A DNA stretch of 64,000 nucleotides from Ruminococcus flavefaciens MA2007 (lineage in GTDB: Bacteria; Bacillota; Clostridia; Oscillospirales; Ruminococcaceae), in contig NZ_JHXF01000007.1 of assembly GCF_000621845.1 (NCBI RefSeq), forward strand, positions 186,001 through 250,000, given 5' to 3'. Below are positions 10,566 through 19,392 of the stretch, in pieces (position 1 is the first letter of the stretch; each line of letters begins with the position of its first letter). The notes below the pieces were generated by a model. The model was given only the letters and a program-made list of their open reading frames with translations. It did not search any database and was not told the origin of the DNA. The translations under genes were made by a program, and so were the position numbers.

Positions 10566-11826
10566 ATAGCTCTTTGAAAATCCCCATGGCTATCCCTTTT
10601 GCCATGATAGGCGGAACTGCGTTACCGATTTGAATATATTGTGCAGTGCGCGGCCCTTCAAAGAAATAACTATCAGGGAAGGACTGTATTCTTGCAGCTT
10701 CTCTGACGGTTATAGAACGGTGCTGATTTATATCCGGATGAATAAAATAATGTCCGTCTTTCGACAAGTGTGCTAAAATGGTGTGGCAATAGGCTTCATC
10801 GCCTTCAACAACTTTAAATCTATCGGTGAATGAATGCCTGTTTTTGTGTGTTTTCAGTTCTTCAGGCAAATCATTATAGTTTAGCCTTTTATGTCCGTCG
10901 TTCCATAATTCAATCGCTCTGCGATATATACTTATATCACGATCATTATTATTTCGGCTTGAATGCAAGGTCAGAACGTCGCTTGAAGTCCTGATGCCAG
11001 ATTCGGTCACGTAGTTGCTTGCCTTGGTTTTTGAATACTTATCTGAGCTTTCACCAGGCAACAATTTCGGTAAATCTTTGAACAAGTCGTTTACTACTGA
11101 ATTTGTTTTGATTTCAATAAAATCAGGATACTTTAATCCACTATTTTTCAGCCAGCCAACAATTATCATTCTGCGTCTATTCTGTAGAACTCCAAAATAA
11201 CTTGCGTGTTGTTCTCTGCACTCGATCTCATAACCTATACGTTTAAGATACTTTTGAATGTTTTTCCATGTAGAACCACCGTTTGCAGATATGATTCCCA
11301 TTACATTCTCAAAAACAAACATTTTAGGCTGGTATTTCTTTAAGAAACGTCCGTAGAGCTTATATAAGAAATTACGAGGATCCTTTGACATAGGAGTGTC
11401 CATATGACTGCTTTGTGCTCTTCCAACAAGAGAATAAGCCTGACAAGGCGGCCCTCCGATAACTACATCTACAGAATTAATGCCTTTTATCTTCATAATT
11501 CCGTCAATAGTTTTAAAAATACCAGGTAGGGTCTTATCTGACATTGTTTCATGAATAATAGTTTTGGTAATTGAAGCTGGTATGTGCTCCATAAATTGAT
11601 CACGAGTTATTTTACCTGATAAGTACTTTGTGTAGATACTGAGATTATTAGTTTCTTTTAAGTAATAATATGCGCTCCTCGTTTCCAAGGTTTTGGCAGC
11701 AAATTCATTCATTTCAACGTGAGCTATCGGTTTAAATCCAGCCTGAACAAATCCTTCTGATAAACCTCCGGCACCCGCAAATAAATCTATAAAATTATAT
11801 CTGTGCTGTACAGATGATGCTGACAT
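10528..11826 (-). CDS. DNA (cytosine-5-)-methyltransferase
   Basis: This 432-residue protein shows the ordered C5-methyltransferase motifs: I (FIDLFAGAGGLSEGF, residues about 10-25), IV with the catalytic Cys (VIGGPPCQAYSLVG, near 125), VI (FVFENVMGI), VIII (RRRMIIVGW) and X (IQIGNAVPPIMAKGIA). All catalytic residues are visible. Class 2 DISARM carries a C5 enzyme (DrmMII), whereas class 1 carries an adenine enzyme; this operon has both. It is the first gene after a strong promoter at 11951-11979, with a GGGAG ribosome site before ATG. Its 3' end overlaps the SNF2 helicase. Likely role: self-marking of host DNA; the target site is unknown. Confidence 0.92.
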   Translation of the reverse strand: MSASSVQHRYNFIDLFAGAGGLSEGFVQAGFKPIAHVEMNEFAAKTLETRSAYYYLKETNNLSIYTKYLSGKITRDQFMEHIPASITKTIIHETMSDKTLPGIFKTIDGIMKIKGINSVDVVIGGPPCQAYSLVGRAQSSHMDTPMSKDPRNFLYKLYGRFLKKYQPKMFVFENVMGIISANGGSTWKNIQKYLKRIGYEIECREQHASYFGVLQNRRRMIIVGWLKNSGLKYPDFIEIKTNSVVNDLFKDLPKLLPGESSDKYSKTKASNYVTESGIRTSSDVLTLHSSRNNNDRDISIYRRAIELWNDGHKRLNYNDLPEELKTHKNRHSFTDRFKVVEGDEAYCHTILAHLSKDGHYFIHPDINQHRSITVREAARIQSFPDSYFFEGPRTAQYIQIGNAVPPIMAKGIAMGIFKELYEGDNSETQSTA

Positions 11827-11950
11827 AGTTCTCCCTCATTTTTGATTTATGAATTAATTAAGTGCCATAATAGGGCATAGAGTATTGCTCAGTGTAAGAT
11901 GAAATGGAACTGGTTTAAATAGCAATACAAATGGATATTATACATTGTCT

Positions 11951-11979
11951 ATTATACCACATTTTCAGAGAAAAAGCAA
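11951..11979 (-). promoter_or_regulatory. Sigma-A-type promoter for the C5-MTase half of the operon
   Basis: On the minus strand a -35 TTGCTT (11979-11974) is followed after 17 bases by a perfect -10 TATAAT (11956-11951) with an extended TGG before it. Transcription would start near 11945, leaving an untranslated leader of about 115 bases before the methyltransferase ATG at 11826. The promoter resembles that of the first cassette at 25736-25764: both share TGAAA(A/T)TGTGGTA(T/C)AAT. Confidence 0.75.
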
Positions 11980-12065
11980 GAAAAACGAACAGCATTTTTG
12001 TGAAATCTGTTAAATCATACAAGATTAAAGCGGTTGTGCTTCAATTGTTTACTATTCCAATAATA

Positions 12066-12098
12066 AAGAGGACTATGAATTATCATTCAAGTCCTCTT
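12066..12098 (-). terminator. Hairpin after drmB (weak or partial terminator)
   Basis: Nine-base arms AAGAGGACT and AGTCCTCTT enclose a 15-base loop, 9 bases beyond the drmB stop. On the minus strand the hairpin is followed by TTATTATTGG rather than a clean T run, so termination may be only partial. The rest of the 280-base gap up to 11826 holds the promoter above and the leader; no other gene was seen. Confidence 0.5.
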
Positions 12099-12106
12099 GT
12101 TGTAAT

Positions 12107-13915
12107 TCAAGTATTAAAAAATCCAAGTGCGGGATTGTCAGGCAATCCGACAATTGAAGCTCGGTCAAGAAAGCAATTGAACCGTTCACAAGATGTTTCA
12201 GGAAGGAGTGTACAGTCATGGCAGGCAGCGTAATTTAGATTTTTATAGCCTTGCTTCATTGAAGATATACATAACGGATCTCCGCTGCACCAACTTGCTC
12301 GATCAAGCATACTATCCATTATTTTTTCAAATATATCTTTATTATCAGCTATACTTATAAGTCCGCCAAGACTACTATCGCTGTCAGAAGAAGATACAAA
12401 TATAAGAACACCGCACATCTTCACTTCATCTTTGTCATTGATCTCACTGTATATCTTTTCTCTTATAGATGCTGCACTATATCCGCAAATGTTAGAAATC
12501 TCACGAATGAATAAGTGAGCAAAGGTATGAAGCATAACATAGGTTTCAGAAAATGCATCTAATGTAAATTTGCTATCCTCCATTGCTTTCTTCATTCTTC
12601 TGTACCGTGAAGAGTTTTCTTTTCTCCATTGTGAAATCTTTTCATTGTTAAATCTTATAAAGATACCTTCGCCAGTCAATTCTACAGCAGGCAGCCAAGG
12701 CTTAGGATACTGAGAGATAGCTACACTATTAGACTCGTTACGAGTTATTCTTGTAAATCCAGTAAAAGCCTGCGTAACAGTTAGCCTGTCAACTACAACA
12801 AGCTGTTCAAAAAACTGATGGTATCTTTCAGGAATAACTGATGTATATGAGGAGAACTTGTCTTCATTTGAATTAGATTCTTTTGAAAGAATGGCATATT
12901 CATCTTCATAAACTGATAACTCCGATCGTCTCTGATTATGTTCTTTAGAGAATTTTACATCCTTCCATGATCTCATGATTTCTTCATCGGAAACAGTTTC
13001 ATTATGAATAAGCTTTCTTATTGCGAATATAACCTTATTTTCATCGACTTCTTCAACAGCTTTTATTATCTCATAATTCTTTTGAATACAGCTTACGTCC
13101 TTTCTGCTCCAAGGCGGAATCAGTAAAGCAGCTTTGGTTATAGGAAAATACACGCCGGATGCCGAACGTAATCTTGCTCTCATTTTATCATTACAACCAT
13201 ACTGAACTCTTGCATACGGATTTTTAAAATGAGGGTGCTTACAGGTACAACGGAACTCCGAAAGAGCATTTTCAGAAAAAACCTGAACCATACTTCTTGT
13301 GCTCTTACATTCAGTACATTCAAGTCGTAAGCTGTCAATATCCGTTCTGTTGTAAATATTGACCATTTTTATTCTTGGCGACTTTACACCTGACGGACAA
13401 GGCTTTCCATAATGCACCCACCAATCATAAGGAAAATCGTCCATATGACCTCTTGTACAAACTACGATAAAACGAGAAGCATTCAGAATATTTTTACATT
13501 GAGGGCATCTATGACGGTCTTTAATATTTAACTCTCTGAAATCGTAAAGGTTACCGCATCTGGAACAATGAAGTTTCTCAGGAAATACATATGAAGTGAT
13601 ATTCTTTCCTTTGGAAAAGTGGTTTGTGTTTTGCGTAGTCTTTGGCATTAAAAAGTATTCAGCTTCTGTAATAACAGAAAGGTTTTCGTTGAATATTTTT
13701 CTTTTTTCCACTTCTTCAGATTCAGGCGGATAATCCCAATCATCAGTAGATGCAATTATTACGGTATCATCCTTGAAATCTACAATAGAACCAACGCCGA
13801 AAGTGGTTATAACCTGAGTCTTTCGTATATCACCAACTGAAATTTTTTCATCAGAGAACTTGGAAATACTGTTGTCGTTATCTACTGATTTCTTTCTGAA
13901 TGTCGGTTTTGGCAT
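12107..13915 (-). CDS. drmB: DISARM-type DrmB, DUF1998 protein (first copy)
   Basis: This 602-residue protein has the DrmB N-terminal signature KTQVITTFGVGSIVDF at about residues 32-47. A zinc ribbon follows (CSRCGNLYDF and RCPQCKN, about 116-140). The C-terminal DUF1998 region begins near 465 (LHTFAHLFIREI) and ends with Cys clusters CSGDPLC and CHDCTLLPETSCERF near 545-580. It starts 11 bases after the drmA stop. DrmB partners DrmA in the DISARM core; the zinc motifs suggest nucleic-acid or protein contacts. No gap or frameshift is visible. The second DrmB copy starts at 233 but is cut by the window edge. Confidence 0.9.
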   Translation of the reverse strand: MPKPTFRKKSVDNDNSISKFSDEKISVGDIRKTQVITTFGVGSIVDFKDDTVIIASTDDWDYPPESEEVEKRKIFNENLSVITEAEYFLMPKTTQNTNHFSKGKNITSYVFPEKLHCSRCGNLYDFRELNIKDRHRCPQCKNILNASRFIVVCTRGHMDDFPYDWWVHYGKPCPSGVKSPRIKMVNIYNRTDIDSLRLECTECKSTRSMVQVFSENALSEFRCTCKHPHFKNPYARVQYGCNDKMRARLRSASGVYFPITKAALLIPPWSRKDVSCIQKNYEIIKAVEEVDENKVIFAIRKLIHNETVSDEEIMRSWKDVKFSKEHNQRRSELSVYEDEYAILSKESNSNEDKFSSYTSVIPERYHQFFEQLVVVDRLTVTQAFTGFTRITRNESNSVAISQYPKPWLPAVELTGEGIFIRFNNEKISQWRKENSSRYRRMKKAMEDSKFTLDAFSETYVMLHTFAHLFIREISNICGYSAASIREKIYSEINDKDEVKMCGVLIFVSSSDSDSSLGGLISIADNKDIFEKIMDSMLDRASWCSGDPLCISSMKQGYKNLNYAACHDCTLLPETSCERFNCFLDRASIVGLPDNPALGFFNT

Positions 13916-13926
13916 TGCAAAACCTC

Positions 13927-16900
13927 CTATCTCTTTATAAAATAAATATTGGCAGCAGGTTCAACATTTCTTACAGAATTGAGTATAGTCGGAATATCTG
14001 AACCGTTTTGATTGTCTGCACTACGAAATAGAGCTCTATCTTCGTTATGATAATCTGAAAACACTAACTTATCAGGGAGACTGTCTGCAAGCTCCTTCCA
14101 GCAATCCAAGTAATAATTCAGCCATTCTTCTGCATATTCCTTAATGCGAGGCTCAATGTCATTGACTCTTTTCAATATACTTTGTTTTACAAGTTCGACA
14201 TCTCTATCATTTCTAAGGAATTTACAGGCATTCTCATTGGGATTGTATCGAGGTATAGTATGCCTGATGATAGCCATCATAGCGCAATGCAGAGCTTTTT
14301 CAATAGCACGGGGAGAATATGAGGTAACACTTGTAGCTTCAACATATTTATAAAATGTACTGTGATAGTAACAAAACTGCTCATAGTAAGACTTATCTCT
14401 TGACCTCATACTGTTGTAAATGGATATAACAAGACCGGGATTAGTTCTTCCTACACGGCTGGTAGCCTGAATGTACTCTGAATTGGATTTTGGCTGACCG
14501 TAAACGCACATAACTCCGAGTCTGTCAATATCTATACCGACAGACAGCATATTGGAAGCCATGATGTAGTCGAAACAATCCTCGCTGGTGTATTTATTGG
14601 CAAGCCTTTCGAGGACAGCTTTGATTTCCTTTGCTGAATTACGGCTTGTAAGCTCGTTGTTTCGGAAATATGAAGGTATATCGGCATTTGCACAGTCAAT
14701 TTTCATATTGACACTTTCAGCTTCTTTTTTGAATTTGTAAGTCGCAAGATACTTGATTTCTGCTGATATACGGTCTGATATGATAATTGAATTTGAGCCA
14801 AGCTCTTTAAGCGTGTTGAAATAGCCTACATATGTGTAGAACTGATCGACAACATCGGTTGGTTTTCCCTGTAACCTGTACAAATGCTTCATAAAGGTTA
14901 GCAAAGCAAATGTTTTTATAAGCATTTCCGACGTTCCTGAGCCAATAGAACATATACCAAGATATGTTCTTGCAGGACGCTTTGACAAATCGGCTTCTAT
15001 GGCAAAGAATGAATCGGTATGTAACAAACCGTTCGGAGGAAATTGTATCATCTTCCTGTTATAAAGGATCTTGATCTGATTATCCGCATTCTTTACAGTT
15101 GCTGTAGAGGCTATAATTTTTGGAACTTTACCGTAATGCTTGCAAATATTTTCGATTGCCATTTCATATATTCCGGTGATTGAGCCAAGCGGCCCGGAAA
15201 TAAGGTGAAGTTCATCTTGGATGATAAGCTCAGGTGGTCTACAGCCGTTTGCACCGAGTAGATTGCCTGCTTGTTCTTCCCATGTTATTCTTGCAAATTT
15301 ATCAACTGTGCTAAGAACGAATGTCGGGGCAATACGATAGATATCATCATCTACTACATAAATCGGTAAATGGGTATGAAATTCGCATTCATGGTTATTA
15401 CAGCAGGAAATATTCATACTGCCGTTGCTGACTTTATAACCACCTACACCGATCTCTGCTCCGCACCAGGGGCATCTGGTGATCTGCATAGGATTTGCTT
15501 CGTAAATAGTTGCTGTCGAATCTTCACGGATTTTCTTTAAGGTTTCAGTGGCATCTTCAATATGATTTGGTGTCATACCCGAACCTATCCATAATCCGAT
15601 AGAGATCTCGTTGCCTGGTATACCGTACTTCTTTCGCATATGCTCACAAGCACATACAAGAGCTGTAGCTCTTTCAAACTGCTGTAGCGTAAGAAGTCTT
15701 AGCGTATACCTCATGATAATGGTTACGCCGTTTATATCGTCCTTATTGCTACTAAGCCTTCTAAAGAAGATAGAGAAAGCGGAAAGACCGAGATAAGCTT
15801 CTGTCTTACCACCGCCGGTAGGAAACCACAGAAGGTCAACATCTTTATGAAATTCAGAATCATTATCTACGATATCAGGAATGATTTGCAGGATATAAGC
15901 CATCTGGAAAGGATACCAGCTTACAATATCAGGTGAGCAATGCTTTGTTTTAACACGCTGCAGGAGCATAGCTTCGTTCATATAAAGAAAGGATTCCCAA
16001 GCTTTATCATTCGTTTTTAGCGTTTCAACGCCTTTACGCAATCGGGAGATACAGCGTTCGATCTTTTTGAATGAATCGGAAGCTGTATCTGGATATTTCT
16101 TGATTAGTTCTGTGCTATTTTTTAATTCGTCATACCATTTTTGATACTGCATGATAAAGGAATCAAGCTGATGACAAGCCATGTTCCTATCCGCTTTGCT
16201 CCAATAATTCATATAAAGGTATTCAGAGTTGTCAAATAACCTCGGCATCATCTGCAACATTCTGAATTGCGGTATGAATTCACTCTTTACTTCGGTTACG
16301 ATGCCATGTTTTTCAACATGAACAGATGAGCATCCATGACCATAAGAATAATTGTTTATAGAATCATATAGCATATCATTCTTTTCTTCTTCAAAAGACT
16401 TATGGATATTTCTTCTGTAAACAGGCATGAAGCCCTTATCGTTCTTAATAGAGAGAATACATTGAAACAATGCACCTCCATTGCTTTCTAAGAATTCATT
16501 TCCTGCTTTCTTCTTATTAAGAACAGATACAGTTACAAGTTCGCTGCCGTCATCGTTTATTTTTCTGACATGAAGATATACTATAACATCGCTATTACCT
16601 TTATCGGAAATAACTGAATTGCATACTTTATCCGGAACAACGATCTCAGTCTGAAATTTTCGTGCTTCTCTTGTGTAATAATGTTTTCTGATTTCTTTTT
16701 CATTTTCGTTTATTATCTTTTCAGAATGATGATAAACAGCATAGTTAAATATGATATTCAGTCTATTGTTCGGAAACGATGCAAAGGAGACACCCATTGT
16801 AGATGGTTTGAAAACACTGATGTTCTTCGGTTCTTCGCTATCTTCTGATTCGTCATCAAACATTTCTTCCATTGAGCGATCTATATCGACTGGTTCAGAG

Positions 16901-17061
16901 TCTTTGCTTTTCGGCTGTGCCCAAAGAATTCCGAGCGAATAACGACTTAATGGTTCTTCCATTTCTAATACTTCATCATCTTCAACCGGACCGACAAAAT
17001 CAGTCCTGAGATGATCAGCAATATCATCTATTGCATTATAAAACTCTGAATAATGCGACAT
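13927..17061 (-). CDS. drmA: DISARM-type helicase DrmA (first copy)
   Basis: This 1044-residue SF2 helicase has Walker A FPTGGGKTEAYLG near residue 415, a CPWCG...CCNNHEC zinc insert near 530-560, Walker B ELIIQDELHLISGP near 616 and motif VI IQATSRVGRTNPG near 866. The C-terminal region after motif VI (YYHSTFYKYVEATSVTSYSP) matches the corresponding part of the second DrmA (YHSQLYRFVEGTTATPFSAR). It starts 4 bases after the UvrD-like gene stop and precedes drmB by 11 bases, so the pair is cotranscribed with the Hsp70/UvrD cassette. The two DrmA copies differ along their length, so this is an old duplication or separate acquisition rather than a recent copy. Confidence 0.9.
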   Translation of the reverse strand: MSHYSEFYNAIDDIADHLRTDFVGPVEDDEVLEMEEPLSRYSLGILWAQPKSKDSEPVDIDRSMEEMFDDESEDSEEPKNISVFKPSTMGVSFASFPNNRLNIIFNYAVYHHSEKIINENEKEIRKHYYTREARKFQTEIVVPDKVCNSVISDKGNSDVIVYLHVRKINDDGSELVTVSVLNKKKAGNEFLESNGGALFQCILSIKNDKGFMPVYRRNIHKSFEEEKNDMLYDSINNYSYGHGCSSVHVEKHGIVTEVKSEFIPQFRMLQMMPRLFDNSEYLYMNYWSKADRNMACHQLDSFIMQYQKWYDELKNSTELIKKYPDTASDSFKKIERCISRLRKGVETLKTNDKAWESFLYMNEAMLLQRVKTKHCSPDIVSWYPFQMAYILQIIPDIVDNDSEFHKDVDLLWFPTGGGKTEAYLGLSAFSIFFRRLSSNKDDINGVTIIMRYTLRLLTLQQFERATALVCACEHMRKKYGIPGNEISIGLWIGSGMTPNHIEDATETLKKIREDSTATIYEANPMQITRCPWCGAEIGVGGYKVSNGSMNISCCNNHECEFHTHLPIYVVDDDIYRIAPTFVLSTVDKFARITWEEQAGNLLGANGCRPPELIIQDELHLISGPLGSITGIYEMAIENICKHYGKVPKIIASTATVKNADNQIKILYNRKMIQFPPNGLLHTDSFFAIEADLSKRPARTYLGICSIGSGTSEMLIKTFALLTFMKHLYRLQGKPTDVVDQFYTYVGYFNTLKELGSNSIIISDRISAEIKYLATYKFKKEAESVNMKIDCANADIPSYFRNNELTSRNSAKEIKAVLERLANKYTSEDCFDYIMASNMLSVGIDIDRLGVMCVYGQPKSNSEYIQATSRVGRTNPGLVISIYNSMRSRDKSYYEQFCYYHSTFYKYVEATSVTSYSPRAIEKALHCAMMAIIRHTIPRYNPNENACKFLRNDRDVELVKQSILKRVNDIEPRIKEYAEEWLNYYLDCWKELADSLPDKLVFSDYHNEDRALFRSADNQNGSDIPTILNSVRNVEPAANIYFIKR

Positions 17062-17065
17062 TTAA

Positions 17066-19387
17066 TCACTTCTTTTCAAATACAAGTTTGGCAAGTCCTG
17101 TTATCTGAATACCAAAACATATCCTTGATTTTTGATATTCAATCGGAATATTTGCACTGAACTGTTTCAGCACCTCAGTGGTTATACCACTGACATAAAG
17201 GTTTTCTAATCTGTCAGGCAGATTGAATTTATAATCCGTCGAACTTACACCCATATCAAGCTCACTTATCATCTGCTTAGATAGTGAACCAATGCAGCGT
17301 CCATTATGAAATATCTCATACAATCTGGTAGCAGATGAACGCTTTGCAGAAAGTTTATCATATAGTTTGATATTATGAATGATGTATTCCTGTAAATCAA
17401 GTATAGAGTCGAAATCGCCGGATACAAACGAATTATTATCAATATCTCCAGTCAGTCCTACTGTTATACACTTGCAGTACCGATTGTTTGTCTTATACAT
17501 ATTATGAAGTCCTGTTTCGATAACTCGTCCTGACATCGTTCGCTTAAAATACTTTGAATTCTTTTTCATAGTAATGAACTGCGACTTAGGGCGAGTAAGT
17601 GCTACATACCGAACTCTTGCTTCTTCTGCACTGTCAGAAGAAGGCTTTATATCCGACTCGATGAGGATAACCCTGTCATATTCGCTGCCTTTTGCTTTGT
17701 GGATAGTTGAAACTGTAAGCATAGGAGCATTATCATAAAACTCACCTGGGATGTTATTAGTTATCGTAAGTGCGGTAGTCAATGCAGGAACATTTATTAC
17801 AGCTTTATCCTGTGAGTCTGAAAGTTTACATAAAAGTTCCCAAAGCGTTTCGGGATCTGATTTCACATTCGCCCTGAAGGAGATTCTCTCAATAAAGGTG
17901 CTTTTGCTTATCGTATCACGGCAGTAATCCCAGAAAACGTCAGCAATCCACCGTGGAAGAGGAACAACATTGTTTACACCTCTGTTCAATGTATGAACTA
18001 TGCCTTTTTCGCATAACAATCCGCTTATGTATTCTGCTTCACCATTGTTTCTGCACAGAATGGCTGTTGATACTGTTGGAGGCTGAGTAAGTGTTTTTAT
18101 GTACTGTTCAACCTTTGTTTTGCCTGAATACTGCGATATTATGCTGTTTGCGTATTTGTTCTGTTCCAAAAAGCTCTCGCTCAGCAATACTTTACGCATC
18201 TTTGTTGCTTCTTCGGCTAAATCTGGAGCTTGTCTTCTATTGACAGTTATTTCATATCTGAGCATATCATCAGGGAACTGCTTTTCAGCAAGTTCATAGA
18301 ACTTTACTGAGTCAAGAGTTGCATCATTATCTGCTTCGTAATCATATATTGACTGACAGCGGTCTCCGGCAAGCAGATAACCACAGTTTAAGTGCTTTAA
18401 TATTTTGAGTACCATTTCAGCACGTTCATTTACAAGATCCTGTATCTCATCGACAATAAAGTAACTTATACCTTCAAAGTCCTCTGGCGTTATATGCTTA
18501 TTAAAAAGTATTATTCTTTCGTTATAATCATAGTTGTCAAAGTTTTCTGTAATAACACCTTGCTCGCGCATAGCCATTAAAAAATATGTAGCATAGGAGT
18601 CAAATGTCAATACGCAGATGTTTTTAGCAGAAGGCTGTAGTATACCGTTAATGACAGCCTCGTCTATCTTACTTTCAACAACTTTCTTTGCTGAACGTGT
18701 ATAACATAGGATATATATTTCATCAGCAGAACACAGGTTGTTTGCAAGAATATAAATCAAACGCTGAATGATAGTATAGGTTTTTCCTGTACCTGGACCT
18801 GAATTCATTATGATGTGTGAGTCTAATGGAGCTGAAACAATGCAATCAGGCGAAGTTATTTCTGCGTATTGCTTGCTTATTTCCTTTATTTCTTCGACAG
18901 CTTGTTCTGTAGGAGCGACGTATTCTTTAGGGGTTTCTTCTATCTTCGCTGTGTTTCTGTCTCTTTCAAAAACAACAACATCGTCCTGTATGATGATACC
19001 AAGCGCCTCAAAGAATTCTTGTAAGCTCTTCTTTTCTTCAGCATCATCTTCTGTTACTGGTTCACGGGTTATTACTTGCGGAAAGCATCCATTGAAACCT
19101 GGACAAGCAGTGTATTCGCATCTGCTTTGCCAACGAAGAACACCATCTATCATTACCGGACCAAAAGACATCTGACCGTCTTTAGCGTATGCACAGGTTT
19201 GATTTCCCGATAATATTTGATTTTGTACCTGTGTTAACGGAATTGCTTCAAATCCAACATATCGCCTGCGTATATCATTAAGCAGTTTAGCTCCTGTTAT
19301 TTTCTCAGTATACTTTCTGTCCCTTCTGATGTCAGGATCGCTTCTGATATATATGTTTGAAGCAATACTTATATTTGATTTAATCAT
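17066..19387 (-). CDS. UvrD/Rep-like superfamily 1 helicase with N-terminal Cys cluster
   Basis: This 773-residue protein has Walker A MNSGPGTGKTYT near residue 198, Walker B FIVDEIQDL near 313, AGDRCQSIYDYE, a motif V STIHKAKGSEYDRVIL near 562 and RYVALTRPKSQ. This is the motif set of SF1A helicases such as UvrD and Rep. Residues 1-180 have no recognised domain but include a compact Cys cluster (RCEYTACPGFNGCFP, near 90) that could bind zinc or an Fe-S cluster. Neighbours are tight: 5 bases after the Hsp70-like gene and 4 before drmA. No UvrD helicase belongs to the standard DISARM gene set, so it appears to be an accessory motor of this cassette. Confidence 0.88.
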   Translation of the reverse strand: MIKSNISIASNIYIRSDPDIRRDRKYTEKITGAKLLNDIRRRYVGFEAIPLTQVQNQILSGNQTCAYAKDGQMSFGPVMIDGVLRWQSRCEYTACPGFNGCFPQVITREPVTEDDAEEKKSLQEFFEALGIIIQDDVVVFERDRNTAKIEETPKEYVAPTEQAVEEIKEISKQYAEITSPDCIVSAPLDSHIIMNSGPGTGKTYTIIQRLIYILANNLCSADEIYILCYTRSAKKVVESKIDEAVINGILQPSAKNICVLTFDSYATYFLMAMREQGVITENFDNYDYNERIILFNKHITPEDFEGISYFIVDEIQDLVNERAEMVLKILKHLNCGYLLAGDRCQSIYDYEADNDATLDSVKFYELAEKQFPDDMLRYEITVNRRQAPDLAEEATKMRKVLLSESFLEQNKYANSIISQYSGKTKVEQYIKTLTQPPTVSTAILCRNNGEAEYISGLLCEKGIVHTLNRGVNNVVPLPRWIADVFWDYCRDTISKSTFIERISFRANVKSDPETLWELLCKLSDSQDKAVINVPALTTALTITNNIPGEFYDNAPMLTVSTIHKAKGSEYDRVILIESDIKPSSDSAEEARVRYVALTRPKSQFITMKKNSKYFKRTMSGRVIETGLHNMYKTNNRYCKCITVGLTGDIDNNSFVSGDFDSILDLQEYIIHNIKLYDKLSAKRSSATRLYEIFHNGRCIGSLSKQMISELDMGVSSTDYKFNLPDRLENLYVSGITTEVLKQFSANIPIEYQKSRICFGIQITGLAKLVFEKK

Positions 19388-19392
19388 AATAA

